A stretch of DNA of 64,000 bases from Valencia hispanica. Its lineage: Eukaryota > Chordata > Actinopteri > Cyprinodontiformes > Valenciidae. The DNA is taken from NCBI GenBank assembly GCA_963556495.2, contig OY747721.1, forward strand, positions 32,939,849 to 33,003,848, in the 5' to 3' direction. The notes under the pieces were generated by a model. It did no database searches. It worked only from the letters and a program-made list of their open reading frames with translations, and was not told the DNA's origin. Position numbers and translations under genes: made by a program. Positions 55,946-64,000 of this stretch are shown piece by piece (within the stretch, counting starts at the first letter, position 1; each line of letters starts with the position of its first letter).

Positions 55946-58318
55946 GTGAATACTTGGCAAAAGAGGAAATACTTTTTTTTTCTTCCACACCGTTGGACCT
56001 TTGGACTTGAACTGAGTGGCAACTCTTAGGAGGTTTGTTTGATCAGTAGTCTCCTTGTTTTCACTCATAACTTTCTTGATACCTTCTTTGTTTTCACTGC
56101 CCTCCATTATCGGGTGTTGCAAAAGTGACTGGACTGTGTAGTGCAACCTGTGGGGTGAGGTGAATGGCAATAAAGTGACTGTTTTATAACCTTATATTAC
56201 ACTAGAAGGTTTAAGAAAAAAATGCAGGCTCAAAGCAGAGCCAGCCTCAGGTTGTGTGGGGTCCTGAGGAGACTTTCATGTGAGGGGGCCGCATTCAGAT
56301 AAACTAATCACCCACCAGCCTTCTCAGCACCATTAATATTGTCTCGTTAACTCTCCTAGCTGGTTCACTTCTAACTCAACAATCATCGGGCCACATTAGT
56401 CACTTCACAGTTGACAGTTTCAGCCTATTGGTTGCTTATTGGTTTTTTTTGTTGTGGTGCCCCCCCCCCCAATCCCTCACTTCTCTCTTCGCCCTTCCCC
56501 TTTTACTTTCTCCTTCAGGTGTTGTCATGGCAGGGTCAGACGCACACCCACAGGTGGTATGTTCACCTGGCAGGCATGTCTTTGTCTGAGGGGAAACAGC
56601 TCCAGCTTTGAACTCGGTGAAACCTCTTCTCTTTTCGTGCCTGAGAAGCTTTTTCAGAACAAAGCAAAGCAGCGCGAGTGGCCGGAGGCTGTAATTTGGG
56701 TCAGAAGCGCCTGCTTGTCTGTGCATTTTCTCAGAGTCGGAGCAAGCGCTGGTTGCTCGTTTGCAGAAGAGATGGTTTGTTGTCCCGAGCCTCCCTGCAT
56801 GGTGATTTATGAGATACCTTCTACCGCGATCTCTTTTTCTCTCTCCCTTACTCACACACACACACACACACCTGTAGGCAGCTTTCCTTCGCAGAGAGGC
56901 GCAAACCTGCCTTTCCCATGTGCTTCCAGGCTGTGTTGTTAACTCGGAACAGGTCATTCTCTCGCCTCAGGGAGAAATTCTTTCTCCGAGCTGACACAAA
57001 TCATCCATTTGTTTTCCTCCTGCCCACTGAGACAATTACAGACCTTTCATATCATACAGCAGTCTTTGTTCATGCTACACCTCCTGCGTTTAATCGAGTC
57101 GTTGCCTCTGTTTGCTTGTCTGATTGTCCTCCATCCAAGATTCCTGCAGGAAATTATAATGCGGTTTCATAGTGAAGAGCACACACGGCACGCTGCATGG
57201 AATGTTTCCAGATCCCACCCTCCATCAGTCCTTTCTTGTCACGGTTCCCCGACCACACTGCATCGTGTCTCGACTGGCTCTGAAATTATATGACTATTTC
57301 AAACAGTACAGCAGGTTAAAACGGGATGAAAGACGTCCAGGAGTCATGGCTTGTGGAAAATTATCTGGATTATTAAAGCACATAGCAGCACACCTAGATG
57401 GAAATAGAGAGCATCCGAGTCATCTGTGGATTCTATTTATTGAATTCCAGTGCCTTCTTTTTACAATGCACATTTACGGTTAAGCTGGAATTACCTCTGA
57501 CTGTGGAAGTATCATTTTGTCAGTCAGCGTTATTTTGAACTTGGAGTTTCTGTTTGACTACATTAAAATCGTAAAACAGTTACACTTAGTCTTGGAACAA
57601 CTCTTTAAGATTTGTCTGTATAATTTTACAGGTTTGAATAAGTGTGTGGAAAAAGAAAAAATTGAGTTTGGAAATTGGATAGTCCAGATAGTTCTTCTGT
57701 TATTTAGAAAATCACAAATGAAAAAATAAAGATTTATTTTAGTGTGATATCTTTCAAAATCTTATGTTGTATCTTTTATTCACCACATCGGCAAACATAT
57801 TTTAGCAAACAGAATCAAAGAATAAAGGTATCAAAAGGTTGTCACCTGTGCTCTAAAGAGTCCTTATTTAGGGTAAAATGATTCAGTACAAATCTGACAA
57901 GCCTGGTGTTAAAGATTTTAAACCGAGTTATGGTCCGAGTCACTCCGTATGCAAAAAAAGAGAAAAAACAAAACAAAATGGTGAAATAGCCCTTTATCAG
58001 CTTGGTAAGTTGCTAAATGATTCTAATGTTTCATAATATGACAGGTACAGTTACTAAAACCTCACAACCCCACCCAAGTAATAGCTTTGTATGCAAATGT
58101 TAGGATTTTTTTAAAAAAAATTTAAAGAGACATTTTACATTTTTCACACAGTTTGACATTTGAGTCTGGAACTGTGTGGAATTTCAGACAAGCACAGTTT
58201 AAGTTTAAGTTGGCGGAAAAAATCTAAGTGTTGGAACTGTTGTATACAGCTTTTGTCTCAGGCAGTTAAAGGTTATGTTAAACAGTTTTTTGTTGTTTTT
58301 TTGTTGTTTCTTTTGCAG
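55946..58318. other. Unassigned itgb4 upstream or intron sequence
   Basis: Contains C-rich and (CA)n tracts near 56460 and 56854. Large opposing frames at 56436-56957 follow from this composition. No gene is recognised. Confidence 0.3.
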
Positions 58319-58325
58319 GGGGGAG

Positions 58326-58401
58326 ATGGGGAGTTGGTCGTTGCGTTGCTTGGCAGGATTCGCTCTTCTAGCTGTCCTGCTGACCCGGTGTTCTGCTAAA
58401 G
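58326..58401 (+). CDS. itgb4: itgb4 coding exon 1 (signal peptide)
   Basis: Exon 58319-58401 has seven UTR bases, then [19 protein letters not shown] and a polar end. Phase 1 out at donor GTGAAA; acceptor TCTTTTGCAG. Confidence 0.93.
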
Positions 58402-61275
58402 GTGAAAACCATTGTTTAAGGATGTTTTACCAGTATATTGATTAATTATTACATAAATTGTTGACCTGACTATTTGCTCCGTGTACAACCACACGCGTAC
58501 CAACTCCCTGGACACAACAGATTCTGCAAAACCAAGCGTTATGAAATTCATCAGAAAAAATGTAAACTTAAAAATATTAATTTATTGATAGATGAACTAG
58601 TGGGACATTTTTTCACTTTAAGATTTCAAAAATCATACACTTCAAAGCATCTCTAGTCTTTGAAGAATAAATCTATCCAGGTTAGACCAGTCTATAAAAT
58701 GTGTATAGCATGAATGGCTCAATCTGTATAAATCTGTAAGGTTTTGAGGGACAAAGTAAATACCAAAATAGCTTTTTGAAAGCTGAGAATCAGACACCAA
58801 CTTCAGCATCATCAGCCAGAGTATACACACACCACAAAGGGAGTTCCTTTTCCAATTACCAGGGTTACCGTAATTTTCGGACTATAAGCAGCTACTTTTT
58901 TCACACGCTTTGGACCCTGCATCCTATACAACGATGTGTCTAATTTATAGATTTTTTTTAACAGCCTCCGGGGGGCACTGTAGCAGGAAGCGCAAAAGTG
59001 AGACAGACATGTGGGGAAAGATTATGCGCTGAAGAAGACACTACCGGTAGTTTTCATGGACACACCCTCATCATGGAAAACACACAAAGAAATGAAGCTT
59101 TTAAGTTAAAGACAATCAAGCTGGCCGTCAAAGAAGGAAATAGAGCTACCGCATTTAAGCTTGACATCAATGAATCGATGAGACGTTGGAGGAGGCAGCT
59201 GAAAGCACTAACACGGTGTAAAAAGACGACAAAAGCTTTCAGAGGACATAAAGACACTGAAGAAGACTACTTCAGTGGCTTTAGTGCGCACGAGGAAGAT
59301 AAAGATAGCAACCAAATGACTTTTCTGGTAGGCTAAAGCATGTTTTATTTTCTAATCAGACATGTTACTGTCGTGTTGTGTTTATACAGTAGTGCGGATT
59401 GTCAAACTGTAAAAAAAAAAAAAACACGTCTTAAATTAAAACAAAAATAAATCTTCCTTGTACCGTCTTTCTTTGTGTAGCTTATATTGAGGTGCGCTCA
59501 GTAGTCCGAAAATTACAGTATATAGTGACCAATAGAAATCTTTTTTCTTTTGAGCAACTGGCTGATGACTTTGTTTCTGTTGGTGTCCCCCCACCCAGGC
59601 CCTGCCACCCTAGGTAGAGAGCCATATTGCCCATATCACAGTCAGCCATCGGTGTTGGCATACATGACTAGGAGTAGCTACAATATTTTTGTGTTACCAC
59701 AAGTATTCTTGCAATGCTTTATGAGATATCTGTGACTTTGACTCTTCTGGATTCTCCTGACCCAAACAGTGCAATACTGCCTCGCTTCCCGGTCCGGTTC
59801 CTGCTCAGAGTGTCTGCAGGCAGGGGTAGGATGTGCGTACTGCCCTGAAGAGGTGAGAGCGGAGAACTACAGGAAGCTGGTTTCAGATCTTTTTGTCTTT
59901 GTTTTAAAATGACACTTTGGACGAGAAGTTATCGTTATCCAAAAGACAAAATCAAAATGGTGCTTCTAAAATTAATTTATATTGTATTTGTCTTTTAAAC
60001 TGAAAAATCTCTTGATTTAGTTAATATAGTGTGAATAAGATGTGAATTAAATCTTTGTTGTTGTTTTTTCATCTAAATTCTAATGCGTTAGGATGCAGCC
60101 ACTTTTTTTTTTTTACAAAATTTTAAGCAGAAAATTAATATTGGAAAAGAAAACATGAAAGAATAACATGTATTCTATTGGTTTTATTAGTTAGTGATGG
60201 ATAGAACCCGTAAATAATCATTACACAACACTTTAAAAGGGACCCCCATTTTGCTTCTTTTTAGGGATAAGAACTTTCTTGGATCTGTTTAAGACTGGAG
60301 CTGTGTATGATTTAAAATCAGCCTGGTTTAAGCATCAAACAAAGCACTTAAGCGTCATTTTTTTTTTCTTTATAATAAACTTACCAATAAGCTCTTTGTT
60401 CATTCAGACCTTCAATGGTCCTCGATGTGACCTGTATGAAAACATCCTGGCCCACGGCTGCAGTGCTGCAGCTGTCATCACAGCAGAGAGTAGTTTTGCA
60501 ATAAAGACAGTAAGTTGTTCTCTCTCAGGATTTTCATGTAATTGTTCCATTATTTTTTTTAATTGCATTTCTATCTTTTTTTTTTGTATCAAAATCTTGA
60601 CTCTTTTTGTTTTTTCGTCTTCTCCTGTGCTGCTGCGCAGCCACAAAAGATTAACGTGAAGCTTCAGCAGTCTCAGGTGTCGCCGCAGCAAGCAAGCATG
60701 ACTTTTCTGCCTGGAGAGACAAAAATGATGGACGTGGAGGTGTTTGCTCCAACTAAAGGCCCTTTGGATCTTTATATTCTTATGGACTTTTCAAACTCCA
60801 TGCAGGATGATTTGGACAACTTGAAGAAAATGGGCAATGAGCTGGGTGAGCAGATTTGGATTGTGCAGATCTGTTATGATTCCTGTGTGGTAATCTGTGA
60901 TACTGATGGAACATGTTTTACCTGTAGCTATGGTGGTAAAAAAGCTTTCAGATGACTACACTATTGGATTTGGAAAGTTTGTGGACAAAGTAGTTGAGCC
61001 CCAGACTGACATGAGACCTGTCAAGTAAGAAAAAATGCTGACAGATACAGAAACATTGACTGTGCTGGCTTCGTTCTAACTTTGTTCCTCCCCTGTTTAT
61101 CAGACTGGCTGAGCCATGGCCCAACAGTGATCCCCCGTTCTCTTTCCAAAATGTCATCAAACTGACAGATAATGTAGACTTCTTCATACAAGAGCTTCAA
61201 AAGGAAAGGATATCTGGCAACCTGGATCCCCCTGAGGGAGGATTTGATGCCATTCTACAGGCAGCAGTGTGCGAG
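58326..61275 (+). CDS. itgb4: Integrin beta-4, N-terminal part (continues beyond the window)
   Basis: CDS join(58326..58401, 59770..59852, 60408..60509, 60641..60845, 60928..61024, 61104..61275 and onward), 245 codons with consistent phases. Integrin beta-4 pairs with alpha-6 in hemidesmosomes, binds laminin-332 outside the cell and plectin inside. Residues 1-25 are a signal peptide (hydrophobic core [11 protein letters not shown]). Residues 26-87 are the PSI domain, with all seven cysteines (29, 37, 40, 47, 50, 60, 71). Residues 88-128 enter the hybrid domain. The beta-I domain begins about 129, with the MIDAS motif D136-x-S138-x-S140 and ADMIDAS acidics D143-D144. [28 protein letters not shown] and [18 protein letters not shown] are near-identical to human beta-4. 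Upstream 5' UTR exons are uncertain. Identity is certain; roughly 85 percent of the protein lies to the right of the window. Confidence 0.97.
58868..59518 (+). mobile_element. pogo/Tigger-like non-autonomous element, copy 2, in itgb4 intron
   Basis: Left CCGTAATTTTCGGACTATAA and right GTAGTCCGAAAATTACAG are near-perfect inverted repeats flanked by TA (58866-58867, 59519-59520). An intact 112-codon frame (58998-59336) includes [20 protein letters not shown], which resembles the psq-type HTH of Tigger/pogo transposases. The catalytic region is absent, so it moves only with help from elsewhere, if at all. Confidence 0.8.
59770..59852 (+). CDS. itgb4: itgb4 coding exon 2 (PSI, first part)
   Basis: Encodes [18 protein letters not shown], the PSI core matching human SCTECVRVDKDCAYC. 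Five of seven PSI cysteines are here. Confidence 0.95.
60408..60509 (+). CDS. itgb4: itgb4 coding exon 3 (PSI, second part)
   Basis: Encodes [20 protein letters not shown] and on to ESSFAIKT, with the last two PSI cysteines. Phase 0 both sides. Confidence 0.95.
60641..60845 (+). CDS. itgb4: itgb4 coding exon 4 (hybrid start and MIDAS)
   Basis: Encodes [14 protein letters not shown] and [20 protein letters not shown], the metal-binding loop of the beta-I domain. Confidence 0.97.
60928..61024 (+). CDS. itgb4: itgb4 coding exon 5 (beta-I domain)
   Basis: Encodes [20 protein letters not shown] and TDMRPV; phase 1 in, phase 2 out. Confidence 0.97.
61104..61275 (+). CDS. itgb4: itgb4 coding exon 6 (beta-I domain)
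   Basis: Encodes [20 protein letters not shown] through [20 protein letters not shown] and CE; last itgb4 exon in the window. Confidence 0.97.
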
Positions 61276-62719
61276 GTTAGTAAGAGCCTTTAAATTAGTG
61301 TTTTTTCAGTGGTGGGACCGGGTTATTGTGTTACAAGTCACAAGTAAGCGTCCAGTCTTTCTACCCAAATCTTCAGTCAAATACCAAGTCCTAAACTTTA
61401 AAATTTGAGTGCTAAAATAGTCATTTGACCAATAAATGTAGTAATTAATTTGGAGAATTCATACATTCTTATTAAAAGGTGTATTTATCTTTCAGAAAAA
61501 AACTGGGACTGAACTTTGAAAACATCAGAAAATTAGTGCTGATATTGCTTTTTACAGTAAATATTGACCTAAACAAATGAAACTGCCAGTAAATCAAGAA
61601 AATAATGAGAAAACTCATCCATAACACAAGGGGATTACTTACTTACTAACAAATTACCACATGACAAACCAGCTTTTACAATATTGTATCAGTAATGTCA
61701 AATTAACAAATTTTATAACCTCATTAAAAAAAAGTTTGATTGAAGTTGATTCTACAAGACATGGTGCTGACTTTGTTGTTCAGGTTCAAAGTACAAATCA
61801 TGGGCATGTACATTTAATAATCAGAGGAAATAATCCATTTAAATAATGGAAATACTTATCATGCCACTGTGTAACTTTACTATTGCAGTTTGCAGCTGAT
61901 CTGATTTAATAGCTAGTTTATTATGGGATCAGAACGATATCAGCTTGAAATGAAACTGAAAATAAATATTGACACTGAAAATTAAAATTGGCATTGAAAA
62001 ATATTATTGTAACTGAAAATATTAATTTTGAATCAGAAATAAATCTAGTGCAAATGTCTGTATTGAAAGTGAAAAAAGATTTTAATTGAAAAAAAATTTT
62101 TCTATGAAGCTCAAATGTGTGCATTGAAACAAATAACTCACTTACAATCAAGTTTTCACACTTTCATTTTTTTTTTACAATGCCAATCTTTTTTTCAATA
62201 CCACCATTTTTTCTGTGCCTGCCTCTGCTTTCCAGCTTCATTCAGGTGATACTGTTTTGACGCTTGTGTGTGAACGCGCATGAGGGGCGGGGCTTCAGCC
62301 CCCCATATGTTTGCACCGTTTGCACACATTACGTGAACGAGGCAGGAAGGAAACTCCGACTGTCGGAGGCAAGAGGCAGCAGGATAAAAATTTCCAAGGA
62401 CATTTCCATTGCTACTAATGTGGTTTGTGGAAGAAAAATAAACAAAACATAAACGGTTTCTTCTCAGTTTGCCATGGCAGTTGGCGCACATTATTGCCAC
62501 CTGCTGGTTTAGAGTGTGTGTCACAATAACGTTTAAGCAATCTAATAAAAAAAAGAGTTGTCAGTGTTGTTAGCTTTGCTTACACCAGTCTTAATTGATT
62601 TGTTAACGTTATTGACATGTTAATACATATCGTGGAACTGAAATAGTTATTTAGTATGGTATGTATATATATATATATGTGTGTATATATGTGTGTGTGT
62701 GCTTACTCTGAGACTGCTG
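61276..62719. other. itgb4 intron, unassigned with repeat pieces
   Basis: A piece at 61300-61420 (GGTGGGACCGGGTTATTG, then CAAGTCACAAGTAAG) looks like a dispersed fish repeat. A (TATATG/TG)n microsatellite is at 62657-62700. A GC-richer patch near 62270-62400 is not recognised. Confidence 0.35.
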
Positions 62720-64000
62720 AAGGTGGAGCAGCCTCTCTTTGTCTCTCTCCCGATTTCCCATCATTTTCTTTTCTTTTCTGTTTACTTTTCTTTTCTTAAC
62801 TTTTTCTTAGTTACTTTATCTACCCAGCCCCTGGAGTTACTGTATTGGACCGGATCTCTTCTTTGATTACTTTTTTATGGACTTATCACCCTGGTTTTTT
62901 GCTCAGCTGAGGATTTTGAAAAACTGCTCCACAGAATTGAGGCCATTGAAACGAAGCTACGTCGTCTGGAAATTTTGATCTCCACGCTGATTATGGAAAC
63001 AACACAACTTTACCGTTGAATTCACACAGGGCACAGCCTATCAGCCCGGTGTTACATAGTTCTAACCGTGTCACAGAGACTCCCTCAGCCAACAAGCGCC
63101 TGAGCGGCAGCACTCTGCACTCTAGTAAAGACTGGCCAGCTTTAAAACGCACGGAATCATCAACCCCAGCCCGTTCTCCGAGGAAGAAAAACAAAAGAAA
63201 CTCCGGCACAGAGAAAGCTCTGAACCCAGACCTGCCGCTTCTGCTAAAAGTAAACAAAAGAGGTTTCAGCCAAAAACAAGAGATATTTCTCCACCTGGAA
63301 TCCTGCCGAAAAACAGATTCACAGCCTTGAGTTCCCCGAAAGATGACGCAGCCCCCGGGACCAGTCAAAGCCACCAGGAGAAACCCAGCCGCATCAAACG
63401 GACACATAACAAAGTAAGAGCCCCCCCAGCAAAGATTGTTATCATACAAGACGAATCAATTAATGGAATCGAGGCTTTTTGTAGCAAGAACACCAGAGTT
63501 TATAGCTGCTACAAAAATACAGTGAGAGAAATGTCAGAAAAAATCCAGAACATCTTGGACTAACATCCTACTCTGGAAAAGCTTGTCATTCACCCTGGAT
63601 CAGCAGATATCGCGATGAGACAATCAGAGATTGTGAAGAGAGACTTTTCTGATCTCCTACAGAGACTTGATGGACTTAACGTAAACATCCTCATCAGCGG
63701 ACCAGTCCCTGAAGGGAATGATGAAAGATTTAGCAGACTCTGCATGCTCCATAAATGGTTGAAGAAATAATCAGCTGAGAAGTTGGTCACATTTATTAAT
63801 AATTTCAAAGTATTTGGAAGTGCTAATCATCTGTACAAAGCAGGCCAACGTTATCTTAAAAAGGCCGGAGTAAGGCTGTTAGCAGCAAAAAAAAATTCTT
63901 ATCAAAATCAGAAGGCAAAACACTTGCTCCCAAAAAATGACCTTGAGGCGCCCATGGATATCTGAGAACAAAAACAGCAAGTCATGATGACACCACAGGA
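62720..64000 (+). mobile_element. LINE (L2/CR1-like) 5' part, runs past the window edge
   Basis: A 5' UTR-like stretch is followed by a short coiled coil (AEDFEKLLHRIEAIETKLRR, about 62906-62965) and a basic ORF1 segment. An SGNH-type esterase domain remnant follows. The reverse transcriptase would lie to the right of the window. Confidence 0.6.
62906..63964 (+). pseudogene. LINE ORF1 with degenerate SGNH-esterase domain
   Basis: Frames in order: coiled coil (62906-62999), a Lys/Arg/Ser/Pro-rich linker (63016-63330), AKIVIIQDESINGIEAFCSK where intact family members have a GDS catalytic motif (about 63431-63490), LEKLVIHPGSADIA where they have a VHVGTND-like block, ISGPVPEGNDERFSRLCMLH (about 63700-63755) and GQRYLKKAGVRLLAAK. 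Stops or frameshifts separate the pieces (near 63325, 63561, 63768). The catalytic Gly-Asp-Ser and Asn-Asp motifs are lost. Function of this domain in LINEs is not established. Confidence 0.6.

Noticed and set aside
55592..56029. 145-aa + strand frame as a new gene before itgb4
   Set aside because: Composition is ordinary, there is no family match, and a better-supported splice pair inside it suggests an untranslated exon.
56436..56957. Overlapping 173-aa (-) and 167-aa (+) frames
   Set aside because: They follow from C-rich and CA-repeat composition on both strands; no domain or splice logic.
62195..62524. 109-aa - strand frame in the itgb4 intron
   Set aside because: No recognised motif; GC-rich patch only.
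1..64000. tRNA, rRNA or microRNA genes
   Set aside because: No clear tRNA A/B box pair with cloverleaf, rRNA segment or recognised hairpin was found by eye; a covariance-model scan would be decisive.

Overview
This is a piece of vertebrate nuclear genome, almost certainly from a teleost fish. Genes are split by GT-AG introns, the DNA is AT-rich, and most of the window is fish-type transposon debris: Tc1/mariner, hAT-like and pogo-like elements, Rex1/L2-like LINEs and MITEs. The species cannot be read from the sequence; a percomorph-like fish is a guess from the repeat families.

Four host genes lie on the + strand, in the order known from human 17q25: smim5 (coding 6227-7134), smim6 (8201-11324), sap30bp (12939-43964) and the 5' part of itgb4 (58326-61275, running off the right edge). 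Two encode single-pass micropeptides. Smim5 has a membrane helix followed by a cysteine cluster. Smim6 is the endoregulin-type SERCA regulator, and its first coding exon is only 14 nt. Sap30bp was rebuilt as ten coding exons with matching phases, giving 305 aa. Itgb4 is present as six coding exons (signal peptide, seven-cysteine PSI domain, start of the beta-I domain with its MIDAS). No coding gene was found on the - strand. The four genes are neighbours, not an operon, and no shared pathway is implied.

Layout: 1-1790 decayed Tc1 elements; 1791-7750 smim5 with a possible noncoding first exon; 7751-11880 smim6, whose intron holds one Tc1 inserted in another; 12008-12560 an internally deleted LINE; 12800-44470 sap30bp with a CpG-rich promoter and repeat-filled introns; 44517-52140 a repeat-rich spacer with a large palindrome that carries a 22-bp minisatellite; 52140-64000 the itgb4 5' region and first introns, ending inside a LINE ORF1 remnant.

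No unknown gene system stood out. The points most worth a second look are the micropeptide pair with the 14-nt coding exon, the asymmetric palindrome at 48925-50546, the nested insertions that still show target-site duplications, and a NAGNAG acceptor in sap30bp. All repeat family names are by eye; boundaries given as round numbers are approximate.
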